A DNA stretch of 13,156 bases, taken from SLJN01 sp964505385. Lineage in GTDB: Bacteria > Bacteroidota > Rhodothermia > Balneolales > Natronogracilivirgulaceae. This document shows positions 1 through 6,202 of the stretch, piece by piece. The DNA is taken from positions 1 through 13,156 of the forward strand of contig CAZDIA010000068.1 of the NCBI GenBank assembly GCA_964505385.1, written 5' to 3'. A program made the position numbers and the translations under genes. Within the stretch, counting starts at the first letter, position 1; each line of letters opens with the position of its first letter. The notes beneath the pieces are model-generated. The model was not told where the DNA came from. It saw only the letters and a list, made by a program, of their open reading frames with translations, and made no database searches.

Positions 1-54
1 ATTGTGCTACAACATGTTACAAGAATTGAAATTTAGATTAACCGGACACTACTG
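1..54. mobile_element. Putative insertion-sequence end (left edge of window)
   Basis: Positions 38-54 (TTAACCGGACACTACTG) are the exact reverse complement of 13105-13121. Beyond these 17 bases the two ends differ. This is what the two different ends of one insertion-sequence family, or two related elements, would look like, each lying mostly outside the window. The inverted repeat is seen directly; the insertion-sequence reading is inferred. No transposase is visible here, and I cannot name the family. Confidence 0.45.
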
Positions 55-60
55 CATTTA

Positions 61-255
61 TAATAAAACGTAGTGCCCGTTAGCCTGTCCCGAATGTTCG
101 GGACGCCTTCTTTGTGCCCGTTGTGGTTAGATAAATAAGATGTTTCACCAAAACGATCACAACTAAGACATCCCGACATAAACCAGGACAACCTTGATTT
201 ATGCGCAGATAGCGGCAGAGGTACTATAAATACTGCTAATTTAGAATCGAACTCA
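61..255. repeat. Left arm of a long inverted repeat framing the glycosyltransferase gene
   Basis: These 195 bases match the reverse complement of 1547-1720 with only scattered mismatches, apart from a 21-base net insertion in this arm (82-104). The outermost 21 bases (61-81 against 1700-1720) and the innermost 17 (239-255 against 1547-1563) are identical. The arm contains a GTGCCCGTTGTGGTTAG segment of a type often dispersed in environmental Bacteroidota-like genomes (from memory). It starts 6 bases after the insertion-sequence-like terminus and carries no open gene. Confidence 0.9.
87..104. repeat. Short perfect palindrome inserted in the left repeat arm
   Basis: GTCCCGAA-TG-TTCGGGAC forms an 8-bp stem with a 2-base centre. 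It lies within the 23 bases that replace 2 bases of the right arm, so it is the main length difference between the arms. It has no T tract and is not placed after a gene, so it is not a clear terminator. Confidence 0.8.
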
Positions 256-296
256 CGCTATAAAATCGCAAATTGGTGCGGATTCAGGTTTACAAT

Positions 297-326
297 TTTG
301 CAGGGATTGCCGTATTCTACATTTTG
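297..326 (+). promoter_or_regulatory. Possible Bacteroidota-type promoter for the glycosyltransferase gene
   Basis: TTTG at 297-300 is followed after 17 bases by TACATTTT (318-325), one base off TAnnTTTG. This would start transcription roughly 30 bases before the ATG at 365. It lies inside the left repeat arm's inner edge, so the promoter would travel with the gene if the framed unit moves. The match is short and the spacing is at the low end. Confidence 0.35.
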
Positions 327-364
327 TTTAATTCAGATATTCTATTTGTGAAGCATCCCCAGGC

Positions 365-1543
365 ATGAAAATAATTGACGTCGCGGAATTTTACGCCGAT
401 CAGGGTGGAGGTGTAAAAACCTACATAAATCAAAAGCTGCAAGCCGGTGCGGAGATGGGCCATGATGTTGTAATTGTGGCACCCGGTCGCAGGGCCGGCG
501 AGGAGCAACGTCATGGTGGCCGTGTGATTTGGGTTCCCGGCCCGCCGCTGCCGTTAGATCCGCGATACACCATTTTATGGCGCCAGAAAGAAGTTCACAA
601 AATTCTGGATGAGGAAAAACCCGATATTGTGGAAGGCTCCTCTCCGTGGACCGGCGGCTGGTTTGCCGGAAGGTGGAATGGGCAGGCGGTTAAATCATTT
701 ATTTTTCATCAGGATCCCGTTGCGGTCTATCCCCACACCATGCTTGACCGTTTATTTCGACTACGCCGAATCGATCACCTGTTCGGTTTTTACTGGGGAT
801 ATCTGCGAAAGTTAAGTAATAAATTCGATGTAACAGTTGTAAGCGGAAGCTGGCTTGAAGATCGCCTGAGTCAATTCAACATCAATAACCCACAGGCAGT
901 ACCTTTTGGTATTGATAAAGAATACTTCTCAAGTGAACGACGCAATGAACAGTTGCGCAGTGAATTACTATCTGAAATGGATTTGCCTGAGAATGCCGGT
1001 TTGATGATTGGTATAAGTAGGCATCACCCGGAAAAAAGATTGGGGACAATTATTGATGGATTTAAAAAGGCATCGCAGCATTCACCGATGGGACTCATTT
1101 TGTATGGTGACGGTCCGATAAGAAAGTGGGTCAGGCGTAAAGCAAATGGCATTCCGAATGTTTTACTCAAGGGGTTCACAAGTGATAGAGAGGAGTTGGC
1201 AAATACACTTGCAAGCGCTGATTACTTTATACACGGTTCGGCGGCTGAAACTTATGGACTGGTGGTAGCCGAAGCTGTCTGCAGCGGTCTACCCGTTGTG
1301 GTACCCTCCAATGGAGGCGCTTCAGATTTAGCTGATCCAGAGTACTCAGAGACCTATGAACCGGGTAACTCTGATGATCTTGAAAAAGCGATATTAAGGA
1401 TTATAAACAGAGATCGAAAAAATCTTGTTGAAGCATGTAATAGCAACGGCAAGAACGGGATATATACGATGAACGATCATTTTAAAAAACTTTTCGATCT
1501 GTATCAAAAACTGCATCTGGAGAAGCTGAGCGGAAACCTGTGA
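365..1543 (+). CDS. GT4-family glycosyltransferase (GT-B fold)
   Basis: The 392-residue protein is the usual length for a retaining GT-B glycosyltransferase of family GT4, cytoplasmic or membrane-peripheral. Such enzymes move a sugar from a nucleotide-sugar donor to a lipid or glycan acceptor. The N-terminal half has the glycine-rich acceptor-side loop DQGGGVKTY (12-20). The donor-side half has GISRHHPEKR (217-226), LYGDG (246-250) and the E-x7-E motif E295-E303 in ETYGLVVAE, followed by SGLPVVVPSNGG. It lacks a signal peptide or clear membrane segment. The ATG at 365 has only a weak upstream AGG. No sugar-pathway genes lie nearby; the gene stands alone between long inverted repeats, the right arm beginning 3 bases after its stop codon. 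That isolation suggests it arrived as a unit. The family call is firm; substrate and acceptor cannot be told. Confidence 0.9.
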   Translation: MKIIDVAEFYADQGGGVKTYINQKLQAGAEMGHDVVIVAPGRRAGEEQRHGGRVIWVPGPPLPLDPRYTILWRQKEVHKILDEEKPDIVEGSSPWTGGWFAGRWNGQAVKSFIFHQDPVAVYPHTMLDRLFRLRRIDHLFGFYWGYLRKLSNKFDVTVVSGSWLEDRLSQFNINNPQAVPFGIDKEYFSSERRNEQLRSELLSEMDLPENAGLMIGISRHHPEKRLGTIIDGFKKASQHSPMGLILYGDGPIRKWVRRKANGIPNVLLKGFTSDREELANTLASADYFIHGSAAETYGLVVAEAVCSGLPVVVPSNGGASDLADPEYSETYEPGNSDDLEKAILRIINRDRKNLVEACNSNGKNGIYTMNDHFKKLFDLYQKLHLEKLSGNL

Positions 1544-1546
1544 ACC

Positions 1547-1720
1547 TGAGTTCGATTCTAAATCAGCAGTATTTATAGTGCATCTGCCAATATCTGCGCA
1601 TAAATCAAGGCTGTCCTGGTTTATGTCGGGATGTCTTGGTTGTGATCGTTTTGGTGAAACTTACAATTTATCTAACCACAACGGGCACAAAGAAGGCGCA
1701 ACGGGCACTACGTTTTATTA
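1547..1720. repeat. Right arm of the long inverted repeat framing the glycosyltransferase gene
   Basis: This is the reverse complement of 61-255 with a 21-base gap and a few substitutions, such as around 1661-1668. It starts 3 bases after the glycosyltransferase stop codon. The arms could pair in single-stranded DNA or allow inversion of the 256-1546 segment by homologous recombination. No recombinase or transposase gene lies inside. Confidence 0.9.
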
Positions 1721-1728
1721 AAAATGAT

Positions 1729-1855
1729 TCCTTCTGTGTGTCCGTGGTGTCTCCTTTGTGCTCGTGGTGGTGAAACTTACTGTAGGTGCGAAAAATTTCA
1801 GGATGAGCATTTTTGGGGCGAGCGAAACGAAGATATTAGCGTTTTCTTAGAGGCA
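1729..1855. repeat. Intergenic DNA with a further degenerate copy of the repeat segment
   Basis: Positions 1731-1772 read like the CTTTGTGCCCGTTGTGG segment of the repeat arms but in the opposite orientation to the adjacent right arm. As a result 1674-1696 and 1729-1752 form an imperfect palindrome. GGTGAAACTTA recurs at 1653-1663 and 1769-1779. The rest, up to the symporter stop codon, shows nothing recognisable. No clear terminator for the minus-strand operon was found here. Confidence 0.55.
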
Positions 1856-2902
1856 CTAATTACGCTTCTGGCTATTAATAGTCCCCTGGCTGGGATCATT
1901 TTTAATACGATCAGTCAAAAAACCTTCAGGGTAGTGTGTGACGTAATCCTCGCCAAAAAGGCGGTTGTGAACCGTTGTATTCTGATAAACTTCCCAATCA
2001 AATTTGCCGATTTTGCGGTAAAACAGGGTTACTGCCGATGAAGTAGCTACAATGAAAGTGGCGTAAAGTATAGCAAGCCATAACATTTGAGACTGTACAG
2101 GTTCCTGAAAACTAAGCAGTATAATCGCAAAAGCCACAGGCGTGTTCTGGATACCGGTTTCCAGGGAAATGGCGCGCTGGAAAATAGGGGGGAGCAAAAA
2201 CCCGCGAGCGACCCAATATCCGAAGAGGAAGCCAAGCAAACCGAGACAAACGGCCGCAAAATAGATTTCCCAGGGGGTTTCCAGAAACAGTCCGGTGTGG
2301 CGGATAAAGGCGGTGGCGATCAAATAAACAATCACTATTATACCCAGAAATCCACCGGTATCTTCCGCGGTTTTAGCCCATCCGGGTGAAAACCAGCGGA
2401 GGGTCATGCCAAGTGCTACAGGCACTAACACCAATAACAATGAAGTGATTATATCCATAGTCGGGATGACAAATTCTGTATCAGGTCCCATCGCCTCACT
2501 GATTTGGCGTGTAAATCCGGCCGCATATACTTCCAGCAATATCGGCATCATTATAAGCGCAAGAAGTGTGGATGCCGTTGTCATAGCAATGCTTAGAGCA
2601 AGCGAGCCGCGGGCAAAATAGGCAAACAGATTGGAAGTACTCCCGCCCGGAAGGCAGCCAATAAGTATGAGTGCAATGGCAAGCTCCGGTGATAAGCCCA
2701 ATGCTACAGACAAGCCGAGTGCTACCAGCGGCATTAGTCCGAACTGAGAGAGAAAGCCGATGAGGACACCGCGCGAATGGCGTGCAACTGCGCGAAAATC
2801 ATCGGTTTTAAGACTGGCCCCCATACCGAACATGATCAGAAAAATAAAACTGCCGAGGAAAACCTGGTCTATGGGGAAGAGCAGTTGGGTGTCAATTTCC
2901 AT
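1856..2902 (-). CDS. Bile acid:sodium symporter (BASS) family transporter
   Basis: This 348-residue integral membrane protein has about nine or ten hydrophobic segments. Family hallmarks are GCLPGGSTSN (82-91), in the crossing region that helps bind sodium, and SLETGIQNTP (246-255), the conserved E-x-G-x-Q-N stretch. BASS proteins carry organic anions such as bile acids, pantoate, pyruvate or other carboxylates with sodium across the inner membrane; the substrate here cannot be read. The hydrophilic C-terminal tail after about residue 296 is longer than a minimal BASS core. The ATG lies 4 bases after the stop of the upstream acyl-CoA synthetase, and its GAGGT ribosome site overlaps that stop, so the two are probably translated in a coupled way from one mRNA. 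A role in importing a carboxylate that the ligase then activates is attractive but inferred. Confidence 0.92.
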   Translation of the reverse strand: MEIDTQLLFPIDQVFLGSFIFLIMFGMGASLKTDDFRAVARHSRGVLIGFLSQFGLMPLVALGLSVALGLSPELAIALILIGCLPGGSTSNLFAYFARGSLALSIAMTTASTLLALIMMPILLEVYAAGFTRQISEAMGPDTEFVIPTMDIITSLLLVLVPVALGMTLRWFSPGWAKTAEDTGGFLGIIVIVYLIATAFIRHTGLFLETPWEIYFAAVCLGLLGFLFGYWVARGFLLPPIFQRAISLETGIQNTPVAFAIILLSFQEPVQSQMLWLAILYATFIVATSSAVTLFYRKIGKFDWEVYQNTTVHNRLFGEDYVTHYPEGFLTDRIKNDPSQGTINSQKRN

Positions 2903-2906
2903 CAGG

Positions 2907-4838
2907 CTACCTCACTTTGGATTTTTCGGATGAAAACAACTGTTCTATCGTGTCTTCATATTTTTCTGTCACCACGTGTCGCTTTACTTTAAAAAGATTG
3001 GTAAGCTCGTCACCAACCTCGAACTGCTTTGGCAATAATTTAAATCGGCGTACCCGCTCATAACTTCGGAATTGATTGGAGCCGTTAACTTTTCTGCGGA
3101 TTTCATCACCTATAATTTTATGGGCCTTCGGATCTTTTGTCAGCTGCTCAATCGAATCCGATTGTGTGTCAGTCTCCTTGAATTCGGAAAGATCCGGCAC
3201 TATCAAAACCCCCAGCTCCCTTTGATCCTGCCCGACTACCATGCAATTTTGTATAAACCTGCTTTGTGTTAATCGCATTTCTATAGGTTCAGGCTCAAGG
3301 TTTTCACCATTAGATAGTACAATTGTTGATTTGTATCGACCCATGATTTTAAGACAATCATTGAATGTAATCATCCCGAGATCGCCGGTATGAAACCATC
3401 CATCCCGAATCGATTGATCGGATAACTCTGGCTCCTTATAATAGCCTTTCATCACCTGTGGGCCTTTGATCAACACTTCGCCGCGAATACCTTTGCCCTG
3501 ATGAGGATATTTGCCGTTTGGGTAAATCAGTTTGCCGGTTTCCGGATCGGCTATGCGAATATGGGTAGATTTAACTGGCGGGCCGACTGTACCAACTACC
3601 GGTTGTTCTTCGGTACGAACGGCAACAACAGGGGAAGTTTCGGTTAATCCGTACCCCTCCAGCACAGGTATACCGATGTGATTCAAAAAATGATCAATTT
3701 CTGAAGGCAGAGCTCCTCCACCGGAGATTGTTGCTTTGATGGTACCGCCTGTTTGAAGTCGTATCTGTTCAAGCACAGTGGCATTAAAAAAACCATAAAA
3801 AGGGAGTACTACTAACCATCTTATCACATTTGACAGACGTAAAGCATAATTTTTCCAGAGTGGTTCAGGCTCGTCCTTTAAGTATTTATCCTGGATATAA
3901 TAAACTGAACTTCTGTAATGCCGGCCAAAGAAACGGGAAATGTGAAACAATGCCTGCCGCACCGGATGAGCCTGACGCACCCCGTCAATTATCCGTTTAT
4001 GTAGATTTTCCCATAACCGCGGGGCTGAGCCCATGAAGGTGGGTTCTACATATTTCAGATCTTCCGCAAAGTTCCGAACATTCGAATAATAAGTGCACAC
4101 TCCATGACTGATGGTGTATACTTCGAATAAACGCTCAAATATGTGCCAAACCGGAAGTATGGAGAGTACGCGATCGGTACAGGAAAGTGTGATCGGTATT
4201 ATCTTTATCTGCGAGATCATATTTGCGTGTGTAAGCATGACCCCTTTGGGCTTTCCGGTTGTGCCGGAGGTATAAATCAGGGTGAATAAATCATCTATCC
4301 GGATTTGATCAACTCGTTCTTCAGCTCGCCTGTCGTCTTCAGATCTGAGTTTTTTTCCCAGCTCCATAACTTCTTGCAGGCTGCGAACACCGTCTGCCGG
4401 TTGAGCGTCTGGATCCATCAGGATTATGTGCTCTAAATCAGGCAGATGTTTGCGGAGGTTCAGGATTCGGTTTTGCAGCGTCTCTGTCTCAACAAAAGTT
4501 ACTCTGATGTTGGCGTGATCAATGATATAGAGTAACTCCTCATCGGTAACATCTCTGCCTCGGGGTACATCGGCTGCACCGCACAGCTGCACGGCACAAT
4601 CAGAAAGGATCCATTCAAACCGGTTATCGCTAAACAGCCCGACATGATCACGGGCGTTTACCCCCAGTTCCATCAAACCGGTTGCCAGGTTTAGCCCCCG
4701 CTCGTACAATTGACGAAATGAAACGGGCTCCCACTTGGTGGGCTCCAGACGCGTTGCAAAAGCGGGTAGATCTCCGAAGCGTTCGGCTGCCCTCCGGTAC
4801 AAATCAGCAATATTTTCCGGGATAATGCGGGCTGTCAT
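2907..4838 (-). CDS. Long-chain fatty acid-CoA ligase (AMP-forming, FadD15-like)
   Basis: The 643-residue adenylate-forming enzyme activates a fatty acid to acyl-AMP and then to acyl-CoA, for degradation or lipid synthesis. Motifs run in the expected order: YTSGTTGKPKG phosphate loop (189-199), GYGLTET (395-401), FHTGD (482-486, aspartate binding the ribose), GRYKSTIVLSNGENLEP (500-516) and a C-terminal LTNLFKVKR (612-620) in the lid domain. The length and the roughly 70-residue insertion between residues 285 and 355 fit the 600-650-residue long-chain class rather than short acetyl-CoA synthetases. The ATG at 4838 has no clear Shine-Dalgarno, but the N-terminus matches the family. It is first in an operon with the BASS transporter. 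The exact acyl chain preference is not readable. Confidence 0.95.
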   Translation of the reverse strand: MTARIIPENIADLYRRAAERFGDLPAFATRLEPTKWEPVSFRQLYERGLNLATGLMELGVNARDHVGLFSDNRFEWILSDCAVQLCGAADVPRGRDVTDEELLYIIDHANIRVTFVETETLQNRILNLRKHLPDLEHIILMDPDAQPADGVRSLQEVMELGKKLRSEDDRRAEERVDQIRIDDLFTLIYTSGTTGKPKGVMLTHANMISQIKIIPITLSCTDRVLSILPVWHIFERLFEVYTISHGVCTYYSNVRNFAEDLKYVEPTFMGSAPRLWENLHKRIIDGVRQAHPVRQALFHISRFFGRHYRSSVYYIQDKYLKDEPEPLWKNYALRLSNVIRWLVVLPFYGFFNATVLEQIRLQTGGTIKATISGGGALPSEIDHFLNHIGIPVLEGYGLTETSPVVAVRTEEQPVVGTVGPPVKSTHIRIADPETGKLIYPNGKYPHQGKGIRGEVLIKGPQVMKGYYKEPELSDQSIRDGWFHTGDLGMITFNDCLKIMGRYKSTIVLSNGENLEPEPIEMRLTQSRFIQNCMVVGQDQRELGVLIVPDLSEFKETDTQSDSIEQLTKDPKAHKIIGDEIRRKVNGSNQFRSYERVRRFKLLPKQFEVGDELTNLFKVKRHVVTEKYEDTIEQLFSSEKSKVR

Positions 4839-5210
4839 TTAATCGGGTGAGTCGAACTGAAATGTGTTTTAAGTGACACAGGTTCATTAAAACCCGTAAT
4901 TCGAATATGGTAAATTGAGATAATAATTGCCTGATGCCCTTACGGTCTAATTATAACTGTTGCAATAAATGATATATAACTAATACTCAACGAATTTGCC
5001 AAATTATTCTTTTAAGCATGAGAAGTGCTAACCTGCATTATTCACAAAGTTAATTTGAATAAGATATACTGTCTGTCTTTCATGAGATACTATAAAAAAG
5101 GCATAATTTTCATTTATATCTAATTTCGGGCGCTGCGAAGTTTAGCTCTGTGCTGCGTTGCCCACAACTGAACTTTTTGTTGAATAATACAGGCTGAAAA
5201 TATAACAAAC
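4839..5210. other. AT-rich intergenic region upstream of the acyl-CoA ligase
   Basis: This 372-base spacer separates two minus-strand genes and should hold the ligase promoter, but no box stands out. Most of it is very AT-rich. A short GC-richer block at 5127-5175 (from TTCGGGCGCTGCGAAG to GCTGCGTTGCCCAC), with GCTGCG repeated twice, differs in composition and looks like a remnant of something else. No supported reading frame was found. Confidence 0.5.
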
Positions 5211-5239
5211 AAAAAAGGGGAGGGCTCACGCCACTCCCC
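5211..5239 (-). terminator. Rho-independent terminator of the hsp20 gene
   Basis: Read on the minus strand, GGGGAGtGGC pairs with GCCCTCCCC around a GTGA loop (one bulged T), directly followed by six T. It starts 34 bases past the Hsp20 stop codon. Stem, loop and T run are all present and oriented for the minus-strand gene. Confidence 0.88.
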
Positions 5240-5272
5240 GGCTTTAGCAAGTAAGAATTTGAAGGCGAGGTG

Positions 5273-5725
5273 TTAGTTCACCTCAATTTGCTTTCCGGTT
5301 CGTTCTTCGGATTTCGGGATATGTACCCACAATACTCCGTTTTCGCAGCGAGCTTCAACCTGATCGGTGTCAATTCCGCCTGGCAGGGTGAAGGTTCGCT
5401 CGAACCGGCCATAGTTGCCTTCCATCAGGTGAACGTTCCACTTTTCGCGCTCTTCCTCACTGGCAAACCACTTGCGCTCACCGGAGATGGTCAGAGTGTC
5501 ATCATTAATGGTCAGGTTGATGTCTTCTTTGCTCAATCCCGGAATATAGAGATTCAGGTAGAAGTACTTGTCATCTTCATAAATGTCTGCTGCGGGTACA
5601 AATCCTTCTACATGTGGTCTTCTCAGATTGAGCGCGTCATTGACGAACTCATCCATCATGTCGGTGAATCGACGAGGAATACGATGGGTCATCTCAAATC
5701 CTGGTCTACGCAACATTACAGCCAT
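5273..5725 (-). CDS. Small heat-shock protein, Hsp20/alpha-crystallin family
   Basis: The 150-residue ATP-independent holdase chaperone forms cytoplasmic oligomers that keep unfolding proteins soluble. A short N-terminal arm (MAVMLRRPGFEMTHRIPRRF) leads into the alpha-crystallin domain from about residue 40: FVPAADIYEDDKYFYLNLYIPG, then LTISGERK, GRFERTFTLPGGID, and the hallmark ENGVLWVHIPK near the end. The frame stays open to an ATG at 5791, which would add 22 residues. I chose the ATG at 5725 because AAGGAGGA sits 5 bases upstream and the protein then has the usual family length and start. The terminator immediately downstream indicates a single-gene transcript. No CIRCE-type heat-shock operator was recognised. 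Confidence 0.95.
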   Translation of the reverse strand: MAVMLRRPGFEMTHRIPRRFTDMMDEFVNDALNLRRPHVEGFVPAADIYEDDKYFYLNLYIPGLSKEDINLTINDDTLTISGERKWFASEEEREKWNVHLMEGNYGRFERTFTLPGGIDTDQVEARCENGVLWVHIPKSEERTGKQIEVN

Positions 5726-5730
5726 AATAA

Positions 5731-5738
5731 TCCTCCTT
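5731..5738 (-). promoter_or_regulatory. Strong ribosome binding site deciding the hsp20 start
   Basis: Minus-strand AAGGAGGA lies 5 bases before the ATG at 5725, a near-perfect Shine-Dalgarno that is unusual in this window. It favours the 5725 start over the upstream in-frame ATG at 5791. Confidence 0.88.
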
Positions 5739-5828
5739 TTTGGGTTTTGTTTTACGGTTTCCTCACAACACACAGGCATTGATTGGATCACCTTAAAAAT
5801 TCACTTCATACATTATCAAACCCCGTGC

Positions 5829-5863
5829 CAAAATTATTAATATAGGTTGCTGTTAATGATCAA
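5829..5863 (-). promoter_or_regulatory. Possible hsp20 promoter
   Basis: On the minus strand TAATTTTG (5829-5836) matches TAnnTTTG exactly, with TTG at 5861-5863 upstream. The 24-base spacing is a little long. It would give a leader of about 95 bases. The upstream box touches the 13-bp inverted repeat at 5864, which could therefore act as an operator. Confidence 0.4.
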
Positions 5864-5922
5864 TTTGTCAAAATGACTTATACTCTTACATTTTTTCATA
5901 CTGTCACTTTCATTTTGACAAA
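5864..5922. promoter_or_regulatory. 13-bp inverted repeat between the divergent hsp20 and GH20 genes
   Basis: TTTGTCAAAATGA (5864-5876) and TCATTTTGACAAA (5910-5922) are perfect reverse complements 33 bases apart. Each contains TTGACA pointing outward, toward hsp20 on one strand and toward GH20 on the other. Two regulator-binding half-sites or a pair of divergent -35-like elements are both possible. The repeat is seen; its function is inferred. Confidence 0.5.
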
Positions 5923-5948
5923 CTTTTGCCGGCGAAGAATGTTTGATG

Positions 5949-5979
5949 TTTGAGGTTTGATGTTCAAGCAAACCTCAAA
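5949..5979. repeat. Perfect 11-bp hairpin in the hsp20-GH20 spacer
   Basis: TTTGAGGTTTG (5949-5959) pairs with CAAACCTCAAA (5969-5979) around a 9-base loop. It follows a TTTGATG duplication (5942-5948, with relatives at 5949 and 5956). It sits upstream of both flanking genes and lacks a T run, so it is not a terminator of either. It resembles a small dispersed palindromic repeat. Confidence 0.75.
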
Positions 5980-6048
5980 AGACAAACACTTGCAAGCCGT
6001 AACCATATAGCAACTACATGAAGTTAAATTACGCGAGTATCAGATTAC

Positions 6049-6079
6049 TTTGCTATTTTCATAATCACTGCTATCTTTA
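6049..6079 (+). promoter_or_regulatory. Probable Bacteroidota-type promoter for the GH20 gene
   Basis: TTTG (6049-6052), 19 bases, then TATCTTTA (6072-6079), seven of eight bases of TAnnTTTG. It would give a leader of about 115 bases before the ATG at 6203. The same TATCTTTA box with a TTTG 20 bases upstream precedes the small gene at 11139 on the minus strand. Confidence 0.45.
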
Positions 6080-6202
6080 GTGCAATATAGCTGTTGGATT
6101 TTATTGTAATTTCATGCCGGTCTTTGATGATGAAATGCAAAAATTCACGAAAACATTGGTTCTCAATAGTTAAAAATTTTTATCCAAAACTAACGGAGTG
6201 GT

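Noticed and set aside
1724..2041. 105-codon plus-strand frame
   Set aside because: It starts in repeat DNA and runs antisense into the symporter 3' end; no motif or ribosome site.
5270..5782. 170-codon plus-strand open frame opposite hsp20
   Set aside because: It mirrors a well-supported Hsp20 gene with its own ribosome site and terminator; no motif of its own.
5726..5791. 22-residue N-terminal extension of Hsp20 from the ATG at 5791
   Set aside because: The ATG at 5725 has AAGGAGGA 5 bases upstream and gives the usual family length and start.
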